Shown: piece by piece, positions 35,670 through 44,179 of the stretch
Numbering within the stretch: the stretch's first letter is position 1
Layout of the letters: each line of letters starts with the position of its first letter
NCBI GenBank assembly: GCA_019694475.1
Contig: JAIBBX010000002.1
Coordinates: forward strand, 434,001-498,000
From: Parachlamydiales bacterium
GTDB lineage: Bacteria > Chlamydiota > Chlamydiia > Chlamydiales > SM23-39
Reading direction: 5' to 3'
Length of the DNA stretch: 64,000 bases
The notes under the pieces: model-generated
What the model was told of the DNA's origin: nothing
Databases searched by the model: none
Seen by the model: the letters and a program-made list of their open reading frames with translations, nothing else
Program-made: the position numbers and the translations under genes

Positions 35670-37658
35670 TTAAAAACCCAAGAAATACATCCAGAAATCT
35701 CCATCTGCCGTCAAAAAGAGATTTCTCTCTTTGGCAAATTGCGTAACAGCTGAGCGCACTTCATGGGTGTTCCATGACCCGCCGCAAAGAATTCCATGAT
35801 CTTTAATTACAGAATACCAAGCTTGAAGGTCTTGTTCTTTGCAAGATTCCAAAAAAACTAAATCGACCGGACAATTCAGATGGAGAAATTTCCGAGATGC
35901 AGCCAACGGATCCATCTGGATTGGGATGATTTTATGAGTCAGGTGTTCATGTACGACATTGGATAAAAATTGATGATCACATTGAGGCCCTGCAGCAAAA
36001 ACCAATCCCTCATCGGGCAGAAATTTGGCTAAATCGCAGGCCGATGTCCCGATAGCCACAACAATCTTCGCGCCAACACGACGAATCAAATTTTCAAGGG
36101 GTTCTTGATAGGCAAACGCCGCCGGTCTATGGGGAAGCAAGTCTTTTGGATAAGTAAATGGAAAAAGCGTTTGAAACGGCTTTTTTTTCCTTTCTTTTGT
36201 AATTACCCAAAATGAGCCTTTCTTCGCGATATCCATCTGGACTTCCTCTTCAAATGCTTCGAGAACTTTTTTCACATAAGGGTCTTCAGCACAGTTGCCG
36301 CAAAGAAGCGCCCCTTCTTGAAGCTGACCCATCAGCCTATGCAGATCCCTTTTTAAGCTATGCCGGAAATTGCCATCCTCAACGACCGAGGTGTTAAAAT
36401 TGATGTACAGAGAAGTTCTATAATAAGTTAAATCAAGAAAGCAGGAGGTTGATATTTCGGAAATTGGAGAAGGTTTGAAACGCAAATTAGGAGGCGGCCG
36501 CAAACGGTCAAAAAGATCTCGATTCAGCCAATAATCATAAAGATCGATTTGCATCCATGGGAGAGCCTCAGCCAGCTCCAGCGGACGCATCATGGAAAGA
36601 AAACCAACATATTTCAAACTGGGACATTTGAGGACGATCTCCTGCAGGTCATTTAATTCCTCTATTTTCCACCTGGAAGCATCCCATGCGGCAAATTGCA
36701 AATCTCCTCCCTGCACTTTTTTCTGCACTCCAAGCATTTGATCGCGCCAATAATCAAAATAGGCCTTGTCCACTTTGAGAGTTTTCAATTCTTCGTATTT
36801 TTTTCGAAGAAAGCGTTCATTGATCTCCTTCCAATCTTCCACAATCACAACAGGCAGTCCCTCATATTGCGAATCGAGAAACGTATGCTCGACAATTGGA
36901 ATGCATCCAAGAACAAGCGCCTCCCAAGTTCTGACCGAATCGGTCTCAAGCCCTAAAGGAGATAAAGCAAAATATGAAGCCGCTAAATCATTGTAAAACA
37001 CGGACATAGGCCGATATAACTGATTCCAAAGATCTAAATTTTCAAGAGGCCGATTGATAGAATAACAATAGGGCTCTTGAAGAAACATATTGGCGATTTT
37101 ATCCCGGTCCCCATGAGCTCTTGGCAAGAAACACATATAAAGAAGGTGCTTTTTTTCAACCGAGTCCTTATGGACGACAGCTGAAATCAACGTATCGTAT
37201 GCCGCCCTGTGATAAGTGAAAAGCGTTAGGTCTTGGCCCATAGGCAATTGAAACAGCTTGGGATGATGGCTAAACACCATATTCCTGCAAAACCATGCAG
37301 CAAGCTTTGGATCGTAGAGGATTTTCGAATGTTTTGGTTCTGGAAACCACCCTCCAATATCCCCCGAAACTAAAATATAGGGAACATGAATCCGATCATG
37401 AACTTCTTGCACAAACCAATCCAAATACCACAAATTGAGATAAATAAAGTCTCCTTGATTAACCTTTTCAGGATCGAACCACTCTGTGCTTTGATTGATG
37501 ATGTGATTGCACATGTTTCTGTAGGTGAGCGCGCTGATGAATGGGTAAAGCCCAATATGATCATTCGTGTTCGGGAAATCCTGATAACGATAGGTAGGCA
37601 CCTTGAGGGGATGCGCTGTCAAAGAAAGAACGAAAAACATGAAAAGACTCAATTTCAA
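35670..37658 (-). CDS. Exostosin-like (GT47) glycosyltransferase fused to a methyltransferase-like domain
   Basis: About 662 residues if it starts at TTG 37658, which gives a signal peptide MKLSLFMFFVLSLTA with AAGGCGG six bases upstream; an ATG at 37742 would add 28 residues. Residues about 15-340 resemble exostosin-type enzymes: SPLGLETDSVRTWEALVLGCIPIVEH is the family's nucleotide-sugar segment, followed by EGLPVVIVEDWKEI. The middle part is unassigned. The last 160 residues resemble a degenerate Rossmann methyltransferase (IVVAIGTSACDLAKFL, VDLVFLESCKEQDLQAWYSVIKDHGILCGGSW). An exported sugar transferase is odd, since nucleotide sugars are cytoplasmic; it may act on envelope glycans or be a secreted factor. 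Confidence 0.7.
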   Translation of the reverse strand: MKLSLFMFFVLSLTAHPLKVPTYRYQDFPNTNDHIGLYPFISALTYRNMCNHIINQSTEWFDPEKVNQGDFIYLNLWYLDWFVQEVHDRIHVPYILVSGDIGGWFPEPKHSKILYDPKLAAWFCRNMVFSHHPKLFQLPMGQDLTLFTYHRAAYDTLISAVVHKDSVEKKHLLYMCFLPRAHGDRDKIANMFLQEPYCYSINRPLENLDLWNQLYRPMSVFYNDLAASYFALSPLGLETDSVRTWEALVLGCIPIVEHTFLDSQYEGLPVVIVEDWKEINERFLRKKYEELKTLKVDKAYFDYWRDQMLGVQKKVQGGDLQFAAWDASRWKIEELNDLQEIVLKCPSLKYVGFLSMMRPLELAEALPWMQIDLYDYWLNRDLFDRLRPPPNLRFKPSPISEISTSCFLDLTYYRTSLYINFNTSVVEDGNFRHSLKRDLHRLMGQLQEGALLCGNCAEDPYVKKVLEAFEEEVQMDIAKKGSFWVITKERKKKPFQTLFPFTYPKDLLPHRPAAFAYQEPLENLIRRVGAKIVVAIGTSACDLAKFLPDEGLVFAAGPQCDHQFLSNVVHEHLTHKIIPIQMDPLAASRKFLHLNCPVDLVFLESCKEQDLQAWYSVIKDHGILCGGSWNTHEVRSAVTQFAKERNLFLTADGDFWMYFLGF

Positions 37659-37805
37659 TGGCCACCGCCTTTTTTTTAGAAATACTTTATCAACATGCTC
37701 AAAAAATTCCAAGCCAAACAAATTAAGAATTATAAACAACACAGTTTACAAAATAATCGCAAATAATGTAATTATGTTAATAAGGAGATTTATTCAGAGG
37801 GAGCT

Positions 37806-38207
37806 ATGGAATTTTTACAAGATATCTTTTCATTAGTCGGCAGGGTGCTCATCAGCGGCATGTTTCTGTGGGCAGCCTACGAGAAAATCACAAACTGGCA
37901 AAAGACAGTCACTTACATGAAGACAAAAAACGTTCCGCAGTTGAAGATTGTTCTTCCTGTGGGGGTTGGATTGAAAGTACTCGGGGGCTTGATGGTGTTG
38001 CTTGGTTGGCATGCTCATCTTGGCGCTCTTCTACTTTTGATCGTTTCAATTGCTTCATTGATTCGAATGCACGATTGGTGGAAAAAACAAGGCGCTGAGC
38101 GTGAAATGGAAAAACTCTTTTTCTTGAAAGATCTCGCTATCATTGGCGGTCTTTTCATGATCCTCGCATTGGGCGCAGGCCATTTTGGCTTAGGAATGGG
38201 CGGCTAA
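37806..38207 (+). CDS. DoxX-family membrane protein
   Basis: 133 residues with four membrane helices: LVGRVLISGMFLWAAYEKI, KIVLPVGVGLKVLGGLMVLLG, HLGALLLLIVSIASLI and LAIIGGLFMILALGAG. This layout and the GRVLISGMFLWAAYEKI start fit DoxX/YphA proteins, some of which act in thiosulfate or redox-stress handling. GGGAG lies close before the ATG and a TTTACA-N18-TAATTA promoter-like pair lies at 37745-37774. Its 3' end overlaps the convergent glycosyltransferase gene by 18 nt. Confidence 0.85.
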   Translation: MEFLQDIFSLVGRVLISGMFLWAAYEKITNWQKTVTYMKTKNVPQLKIVLPVGVGLKVLGGLMVLLGWHAHLGALLLLIVSIASLIRMHDWWKKQGAEREMEKLFFLKDLAIIGGLFMILALGAGHFGLGMGG

Positions 38208-39134
38208 GCTCACGAGGCGGTCGAAGCTTTTTTTGGCTTTCCTGACCGAAATGAATTTTTTCCAATGGCGATCTCTGAGTCGTAACCCTCGAATGTTCGG
38301 AATCCAAGAACTGGGGGTTACGACGATTCCTTTATGGAAGCTGGGAGCCCACATATTTGCCCAAGTCTTACGTCGGCAGAATGTGAGAGTCGGTACGCTA
38401 AGAGCTGAGGCGAGATGGCCGAGGCCGGAATCATTTCCGACCAAATAACCAGACTCGTAAATAAATCGGGCCAATTGATCGAGGTTTGGGAAGAGGGCGA
38501 CTTCAAAGCCGATGTTTTCCCAACCATTCTTTGTTCCCGGGATGAAAACCGGATCAAATCCCCTTTCTTTCAAATGCTGTGCCAAAGAGAGGAATTTTTC
38601 TCTAGGCCAATTGCGCGTTTCTCTTGCGCTTGTCGGATGGAAAGCAACCCGTTTTGGGTGTTTTCGGTGAATCAGTCCTGGGGGTGGGATAAATCCATTG
38701 CTTTTTGTGATTTTAGGCAGATGGAGCACTTTTTCGCAAAGAAGGCGCAGGTTTTCTGCAATCGAAAGACCTGGATCTGTGAGGCAGTCATTATAGTAAG
38801 GCTCATTGACGATGTTTTTGGATGGATAGAGATAAATGACCTTCAACTTTTCGGGAAAACGCCGTTTTCCTTCTTGAATGAGCTGTAAGACGAAAGGATC
38901 GGTATCATTTTGGACGACAAAAAACCAATCATACGAATTGAGGATGCGGGGAAGTTCCGAAAGAGGCGGGTAAGGGTTTACAGCCAAATGGGGAAACCAA
39001 TTTTGCATGGACCCGATTGAGTTTTGATAAGTGTCTACTTTCCAACCATTGAGATGCAAGTTATTGGAAAGAACGAGGCAATTGACTCCATCGCCTAATC
39101 CGTTATGGCAAAAGACTCCAGCCCTTGGGCCCAT
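38190..39134 (-). CDS. Glycosyltransferase family 9 (heptosyltransferase-like)
   Basis: 314 residues from ATG 39134, chosen because GGAGGA (39146-39141) sits six bases upstream; an open frame extends to 39176. GT9 pattern: GVFCHNGLGDGVNCLVLSNNL near the N terminus, RVAFHPTSARETRNWPREKFLSLAQHL in the middle and YLVGNDSGLGHLASALSVPTLTF as the nucleotide-sugar-binding segment. The family adds heptose or similar sugars to LPS core. It fits the other envelope glycan genes here. Its end overlaps doxX; its start is divergent from rpoN. Confidence 0.88.
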   Translation of the reverse strand: MGPRAGVFCHNGLGDGVNCLVLSNNLHLNGWKVDTYQNSIGSMQNWFPHLAVNPYPPLSELPRILNSYDWFFVVQNDTDPFVLQLIQEGKRRFPEKLKVIYLYPSKNIVNEPYYNDCLTDPGLSIAENLRLLCEKVLHLPKITKSNGFIPPPGLIHRKHPKRVAFHPTSARETRNWPREKFLSLAQHLKERGFDPVFIPGTKNGWENIGFEVALFPNLDQLARFIYESGYLVGNDSGLGHLASALSVPTLTFCRRKTWANMWAPSFHKGIVVTPSSWIPNIRGLRLRDRHWKKFISVRKAKKSFDRLVSLAAHS

Positions 39135-39191
39135 ATAAAATCCTCCAAAAGGATGCATTTTAATCGGTTGGCGCAAACAGAATCAACCACC

Positions 39192-39220
39192 TTGTTTTGG
39201 ATGACAGCTTCTGCTATGCG
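39192..39220 (+). promoter_or_regulatory. rpoN promoter with extended -10
   Basis: TTGTTT (39192-39197), 17-bp spacer, TATGCG (39215-39220) preceded by TGC, an extended -10 form. It lies about 20 bases before rpoN ATG 39240. The same TATGCG with a TG extension occurs before the porin gene (41807-41812). Confidence 0.5.
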
Positions 39221-39239
39221 AAGGAAAGGAGAAAATTCT

Positions 39240-40427
39240 ATGGAAAGGCGGCCCCTTTTAAACCTAGCGCCAGAGAGGCGCATGAACATGACTTTAGCTT
39301 TGCGCCAGGCCCTAGAAATCTTACAAATGCCTCAGATGGAGCTGGCTGCTTGGCTCCTCAATGAAATTGAGAAGAATCCTCTTCTTGAAATGCAGTCTTC
39401 CAAACTGAAGCGCCCATTTGTTGGCGAGTTTCCTGCCCCTGTTACGCTCCACGAACATATCGAAGGGCAGATCAGGGATCATTTTTCCGATCCCAAAATC
39501 CGGAAAATGGCTTCTGAGCTCATGCACCAATTGGACGAAAGGGGTTTTTTACCCGAAGAGACGAAGAATGGAGAGGTGCTCGATATTTTACAAACCTTTG
39601 ATCCTCCAGGTTTATTTGCAAGAAGCATTCGGGAATGCCTTCTTTTGCAGCTAAAGGCGAGAGGCCAAGAAAATACTTTGCCCTATGCCCTGATCCAAAA
39701 GTGCTATGAAGACTTGCTTTATGGGCGTTATGCATTGATTCGGAAGAAACTCAAAACCGACGACATCAAAAGCGCGATCATGGACATTTCCCGTTTATCG
39801 CTCCGGCCGGCCTCTCAATTTAAACAAGAACCTTCTACTGCCATATCCATAGACTTGTATATCAAAAAGATTGATGGGGGCTGGACTTTAGAACTTGTTG
39901 AAGAAGATCTGCCTCGCTTTCACATTCAAGCGGAATATTGCGAACTTGAAACGGAAAGCGATGAAGAAAGAGAGTCGCTTCGAAACTTCAAAACGCGGGC
40001 CAAATGGATCTGCCGATCTCTAAATCGCAGGCGCAAGATGCTTCAAGAAATCGGCCGTTTGATTGTGAAGAAACAGTCTCGTTTCTTGGATCAAAAAGGG
40101 CCATTGGCGCCCTTAAGCATGAATGAGCTGGCTGCAAAGCTGCAAATCCATGAATCAACGCTCTCAAGAGCGCTTCATGGCAAATATGCAGCAACTCCGC
40201 GAGGCATCCTCTCTCTTCGCTCTCTGATCTCAACAGATCCAGAATCGGAAAACGCCAAACAAACCTTAAAAAAACTCATAGCATCTGAAGATAAGAAATA
40301 TCCTCTCACGGATGATCAGCTTGCGAAAGCGCTTAAAGAAAAGGGATTTCCGATAGCAAGACGGACGATTGCTAAATACCGAAATAAATTAAAAATCGGC
40401 TCGGCATCCCAAAGGAAAAATCTTTAA
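39240..40427 (+). CDS. rpoN: RNA polymerase sigma-54 factor
   Basis: 395 residues from ATG 39240, with AAAGGAG upstream; an open frame to 39105 is ignored since it runs over the promoter. Region I is clear: LALRQALEILQMPQMELAAWLLNEIEKNPLLE binds activators and core. The core-binding and HTH parts follow, and the RpoN box ARRTIAKYR (about 373-381) that contacts the -24 element is intact. It is somewhat shorter than the E. coli protein because the acidic region II is reduced. It needs an enhancer-binding ATPase, not found in this window. Chlamydial sigma-54 drives late envelope and developmental genes. Its end overlaps the convergent MFS gene by 4 nt. Confidence 0.95.
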   Translation: MERRPLLNLAPERRMNMTLALRQALEILQMPQMELAAWLLNEIEKNPLLEMQSSKLKRPFVGEFPAPVTLHEHIEGQIRDHFSDPKIRKMASELMHQLDERGFLPEETKNGEVLDILQTFDPPGLFARSIRECLLLQLKARGQENTLPYALIQKCYEDLLYGRYALIRKKLKTDDIKSAIMDISRLSLRPASQFKQEPSTAISIDLYIKKIDGGWTLELVEEDLPRFHIQAEYCELETESDEERESLRNFKTRAKWICRSLNRRRKMLQEIGRLIVKKQSRFLDQKGPLAPLSMNELAAKLQIHESTLSRALHGKYAATPRGILSLRSLISTDPESENAKQTLKKLIASEDKKYPLTDDQLAKALKEKGFPIARRTIAKYRNKLKIGSASQRKNL

Positions 40428-41698
40428 TAAGCTGGGGCCCGTTCGCGATCAGGGTGGTGGAATAAAATTACAGCAATGACTGCAAACGCAGTGATCCCTG
40501 CCATGAGCAAAAAGGCTCCTTGGTAGTTGCCCGTCAAATCAATGAGCCATCCGGTCAAAATGGGGCCTACGATGCCGCCCAAAGAAAGGCAGCTTGAAGT
40601 GAGGCCTTGCGCTGTGCCGGCTCTGTGTTTTGCCACATCGATATTCACGCTGAAAAAAGCTGGCTGCGGCATGAGGCCGAACCCAAGCCCTAAGCTCAAA
40701 CAAAAAATTGAAGGCCATAAAGTAGTCGTAAAGCTGAGGAGGACAAAAAACACGGCTGCAAGAAGCTGGCTAATCCAGATCAAATGGGATCTGGCGAGCC
40801 TGCCGCTGCCTGTTTTTTTATAAAGATAATCGGAAAGAAATCCACCGGCCTTCAAAAAGATAGCTCCGACGAGCCAAGGGATGGTGAGATACCAGCCAAC
40901 GCTCTTTAAATTGAGATTGTGCTGTGATAGAAAATATCCTGGAAGCCACAAAGTAGCAAAAAAGAGCATGTAGCCAAAGGCAAAATAGGCAATGTTATTT
41001 GCAATCAGAGCTGGGTGGGTCAGGATAAAGCGCCAATCAACTTTCGTCTTTTTCTTCTCAGAGTTCATGAGAGATGGGGTGGCAATCAGCTTTCTCTCCT
41101 CAAGAGATACGTGCTTGCAATCTTCTGGGCGGTCTGTAAAACAAAAATACCATACGATGGCCCATACAACCCCAACCGAGCTAATGATGAAAAACATCGC
41201 TCTCCAACCAAAATCGGCGACGAGATATGAAGTGATTGGAGCCCCAACCACAGCAGAAAGCGGTATAGCGACCAATCCAATCCCTAGAGCAGTGGCTCTT
41301 TCTTCAGGAGAAAGCCAATTGCTAATCGAACGGGTAATAGCTGGGAAATGAGGCCCTTCAGTTACACCCAAAAGGAACCGAATCCAAATAAATCCCCAGA
41401 AACCGCCGGCAATTCCTAGAAGAGCTACGCATAAAGACCATGTAATCGCGGCTAAGGGCCATACGATTCGGGGACCCCAATGATCGACAAGCCACCCGCC
41501 AAGGATCGTCATGAAAATGTAGCCCACTCCAAAGGCTGAAAGAATGAGGCCGAACTCTGTGTCGGAGAACCCAAACTCTTGCTTCAGCGGATTTATGACA
41601 AAAGATATGGCCGATCTGTCGATGAAATTAATGAGGGTAATAAAAAAGATGAGGCTAGCTATGAACCAGCGGTAATTTGTCTTCTGCTTCTTGGCCAT
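40424..41698 (-). CDS. MFS transporter, anion:cation symporter (ACS) family
   Basis: 424 residues from ATG 41698, with GAGGA a few bases upstream; an open frame to 41731 exists. Twelve membrane helices. Family pattern: FITLINFIDRSAISFVINPLKQEFGFSD, GYIFMTILGGWLVDHWGPR (motif A), IRFLLGVTEGPHFPAITRSISNWLSPEERA. ACS members take up organic anions such as hexuronates, glucarate, phthalate or phosphate esters with protons. The substrate here cannot be assigned. In an intracellular bacterium it could import a host metabolite. Confidence 0.9.
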   Translation of the reverse strand: MAKKQKTNYRWFIASLIFFITLINFIDRSAISFVINPLKQEFGFSDTEFGLILSAFGVGYIFMTILGGWLVDHWGPRIVWPLAAITWSLCVALLGIAGGFWGFIWIRFLLGVTEGPHFPAITRSISNWLSPEERATALGIGLVAIPLSAVVGAPITSYLVADFGWRAMFFIISSVGVVWAIVWYFCFTDRPEDCKHVSLEERKLIATPSLMNSEKKKTKVDWRFILTHPALIANNIAYFAFGYMLFFATLWLPGYFLSQHNLNLKSVGWYLTIPWLVGAIFLKAGGFLSDYLYKKTGSGRLARSHLIWISQLLAAVFFVLLSFTTTLWPSIFCLSLGLGFGLMPQPAFFSVNIDVAKHRAGTAQGLTSSCLSLGGIVGPILTGWLIDLTGNYQGAFLLMAGITAFAVIAVILFHHPDRERAPAY

Positions 41699-41783
41699 GT
41701 CTTCCTCTATTGTAAGAAGGGATATTATCACGGTTCAAACCTTTTTTGCTAGGTTTATTCAGCTCCTCTAACCCCAATATCAA

Positions 41784-41812
41784 TTGATTTTTTCCTGTAA
41801 TTTTGTTATGCG
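41784..41812 (+). promoter_or_regulatory. Promoter of the MOMP-like porin gene
   Basis: TTGATT (41784-41789), 17-bp spacer, TATGCG (41807-41812) preceded by TGT. It closely parallels the rpoN promoter. The ATG follows 15 bases after the -10, so the leader is short. Confidence 0.5.
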
Positions 41813-41827
41813 TGAAGAGAAACCTAA

Positions 41828-43075
41828 ATGGTGAAAAAAATGAAAAACAAGCTTTTCTTGATTTTACTTACAACAGGAATGGCTTTTGCAGATATTCCCT
41901 CAGGAGAAATTGCGAATTGCCAAAAACCTCAACCCTGCGCTCCAAAATGCAATCCTTGCCCTCGAGAGTGCTGGATGCAAGGGGAACCGCTCACTGGGCA
42001 ATATGCTCCCGCCTATAACGCTCCTGCTATTTGGAATGTCTGCGGCAGAGAATTTGACATGGGATGCAACAATAAGCTTCAAGCGGCCTTTTTTGCTGAC
42101 GCCTCGTTCCTTTACTGGTATGGCGGAGAAGAGGGCTTAGCCATTGCATCAAATGGAGTTTTGAATTCAGGGATCGTATACTTTGCGACAGAAACCAAAA
42201 CCTACTATCAAGGTTTTGATTACAAGCCAGGATTTAAAGTCGGCTTTGGATTCGTCGGGAATCACAGCTGGTCCACTTATGCAGAATATACATGGCTTCG
42301 AGGAGAGAACACCTCGTCATTTTCTGCTCCTTCCAATGATTTGACTGCCGGAACCACTGCAGCCTTGACCGGAACGCCTGTTCTGCTAGTTGGCGATTGG
42401 TTTTTGAATGGAACAGCAGTAGGACAAGCTCTTTCTGCATCCCACATTTCCTCTAAATGGCATTATGCGCTTGATCTAGTGGATCTTTGCGCGAGCAGGC
42501 CTTTTTATGAAGGCCCCCGGCTAACCGTCAATCCATATGGCGGATTGCGTCTCGCCTTCATTCGTCAAAAAATGATTGTTGAGTTGACTCAGCCGGCTGC
42601 AGCTTTTGGGGGAAGCCTTCCTGCTGCGGTGCCGCCTGAGCCGATCGGATCGCGCAACTACAGCCATTCTTGGGGCATCGGCCCTAGATTTGGAGCCGAC
42701 GTTTATTGGCTCTTTTGCCATGGCTTTAGATTAGAAGCAGATTTGGCTGCAAGCCTTCTGTACACTCGCTATACGAAAGTAACCCATTCGGAAGATCCAG
42801 CCTCTTCGTCTTTCAACCCAGGTTCTTATAAGACATCTATGAATGATTATAACTGCCTGCGCCCAATGACGGAACTAGGGCTAGGGCTTGGCTGGGGAAC
42901 ATACCTTTATGGAAGTATGTACCATCTCGATTTTTCAGCTTCCTATGATTTCACCTACATGTGGAATCAAAACATGATCCGCAAACTATTGGATGATACT
43001 CTCACAGGAACATCCCCATCATCTGCGGATCTTTATTTCCATGGTTTAACTTTTACAAGCCGCTTCGATTTCTAA
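41828..43075 (+). CDS. MOMP-like outer membrane porin (Lpg1974 family)
   Basis: 415 residues. Signal peptide about 1-21 (MKNKLFLILLTTGMAFA; ATG at 41840 is an alternative start). Mature N terminus is Cys-rich: Cys 31, 37, 41, 44, 48, 72 and 80, fit for disulfide cross-linking of the envelope as in chlamydial outer membrane complexes. The rest is a beta-barrel with family phrases: AAFFADASFLYWYGGEEGL, YKPGFKVGFGF, WSTYAEYTWLRGEN, SHSWGIGPRFGADVYW and FHGLTFTSRFDF ending in aromatic Phe as usual for outer membrane proteins. Related proteins from Legionella and Parachlamydia-type organisms form pores. Confidence 0.88.
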   Translation: MVKKMKNKLFLILLTTGMAFADIPSGEIANCQKPQPCAPKCNPCPRECWMQGEPLTGQYAPAYNAPAIWNVCGREFDMGCNNKLQAAFFADASFLYWYGGEEGLAIASNGVLNSGIVYFATETKTYYQGFDYKPGFKVGFGFVGNHSWSTYAEYTWLRGENTSSFSAPSNDLTAGTTAALTGTPVLLVGDWFLNGTAVGQALSASHISSKWHYALDLVDLCASRPFYEGPRLTVNPYGGLRLAFIRQKMIVELTQPAAAFGGSLPAAVPPEPIGSRNYSHSWGIGPRFGADVYWLFCHGFRLEADLAASLLYTRYTKVTHSEDPASSSFNPGSYKTSMNDYNCLRPMTELGLGLGWGTYLYGSMYHLDFSASYDFTYMWNQNMIRKLLDDTLTGTSPSSADLYFHGLTFTSRFDF

Positions 43076-44118
43076 CGCGGCCTGCGGTTTGAGGGTCTTT
43101 CAAAGGCCCTCTCGCCGCCAGCAGGACCGGGTTGGGCAATGATATAAATAGGCTCGTTAAAATTCCCCTCCGCTGCCGGAATATAATCGACTAACGCATT
43201 AGATCCAGTTGAAATCACACTTACAGAATTCCCGCTTACATTTGCTACATACAACTTTTGATTGGAAGCGAATGTCAGAAAATTTGGATTTAGAAACATC
43301 CCTGCGGCCATATCAATTACCGTTACAGAATGGTCGGATGTATTGATGACATCAATCGCTGAATGATTCGAATCTGCAACATAAGCCTTCGAGCCATCTG
43401 GAGAAAAAACGATTCCCGCAGTATGGGTACCGCTTGGCAAAGAAATGCTTCCAGATATCGTGTTGTTTAAAAGATCTAAGACAACAATCGGGCTACTCGA
43501 AAAGTTACCGACATAAGCAAATTCGCCATTAGGTGCTGTTGTAATTACAAAAGCAGCGGGCACTGCTCCATTGAACGCTGGGGGAATAGAGACATTGAAC
43601 GTTGCAGTATCTATCACGGCGATCGAACCAGTCCCAGAGTTAGAAACATAGGCAAATGAACCGTCCTTTGAAAAAGCAATTCCACTAGGAGCAGAAATAT
43701 TTGGGCTGATGATCGATCTAAGAAGCGATTGAGTCGCCGTATCGATCACGCTGATTATACCCGTGCCTAGATTTGCAATCAGCACTATGTCGCCTTTTGG
43801 ACTTGCAGCGGCGGCATATGGCTCGAAACCGAATCTGCCTAAATTGATGACACTGACTAATTGATAATTGGTCGTATCAATCACACTGACAGAGGCAGGC
43901 GTAGCGCCATAATTGGCAAAATATGCGTATTTTCCATCAGGCGTAAACGCAAAAGGATAGGGCTCATTGAACATTCCTTGGCTTTGACTAATGGTTGTTA
44001 CTAGTTGATTCGTTGCCCCATCAATAACAGAGACTGTGCTATTACCAAAATTCGCTACCCAAATGAATGGCGAAGCTGAGAGCGTTCCAATGCAAAGCAA
44101 AAGAAAGATGAGACGCAT
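43072..44118 (-). CDS. YVTN-type beta-propeller protein, exported
   Basis: 348 residues. Signal peptide MRLIFLLLCIGTLSAS followed by about seven repeats of roughly 42 residues with pattern VAN-G---VSVIDT-T---V--I, each with F-PDG-YAYVAN, typical of YncE/YVTN propellers. Repeats start near residues 19, 65, 110, 152, 200, 240 and 280. Such proteins are periplasmic or surface and bind ligands or partners; no enzyme activity can be inferred. Start has GGGGA seven bases upstream. Its stop overlaps the convergent porin gene by 4 nt. Confidence 0.85.
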   Translation of the reverse strand: MRLIFLLLCIGTLSASPFIWVANFGNSTVSVIDGATNQLVTTISQSQGMFNEPYPFAFTPDGKYAYFANYGATPASVSVIDTTNYQLVSVINLGRFGFEPYAAAASPKGDIVLIANLGTGIISVIDTATQSLLRSIISPNISAPSGIAFSKDGSFAYVSNSGTGSIAVIDTATFNVSIPPAFNGAVPAAFVITTAPNGEFAYVGNFSSSPIVVLDLLNNTISGSISLPSGTHTAGIVFSPDGSKAYVADSNHSAIDVINTSDHSVTVIDMAAGMFLNPNFLTFASNQKLYVANVSGNSVSVISTGSNALVDYIPAAEGNFNEPIYIIAQPGPAGGERAFERPSNRRPR

Positions 44119-44145
44119 AATTTTCCCCGAGCTAAAATTTAAAGG

Positions 44146-44169
44146 AAAAATTATATGCTTATAATTTTT
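44146..44169. terminator. AT-rich terminator hairpin
   Basis: AAAAATTATA (44146-44155) pairs perfectly with TATAATTTTT (44160-44169) around a TGCT loop. It lies just after the stop of the CaaX protein gene (minus), giving a T run on either strand. The promoter of the YVTN gene overlaps it. Confidence 0.5.
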
Positions 44170-44179
44170 TTCTATTCAA
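44150..44179 (-). promoter_or_regulatory. Promoter of the YVTN gene, overlapping the upstream gene's stop
   Basis: Minus strand: TTGAAT (44179-44174), 18-bp spacer, perfect TATAAT (44155-44150). The -35 overlaps the stop codon of the CaaX protein gene and the -10 lies in one arm of the terminator hairpin, so read-through from upstream could interfere with this promoter. Confidence 0.55.

Noticed and set aside
39192-39220. Sigma-54 promoter for rpoN (TGGCAC-N5-TTGC)
   Set aside because: The GG to GC spacing near 39199-39214 is two bases too long; a sigma70-type extended -10 promoter fits better.
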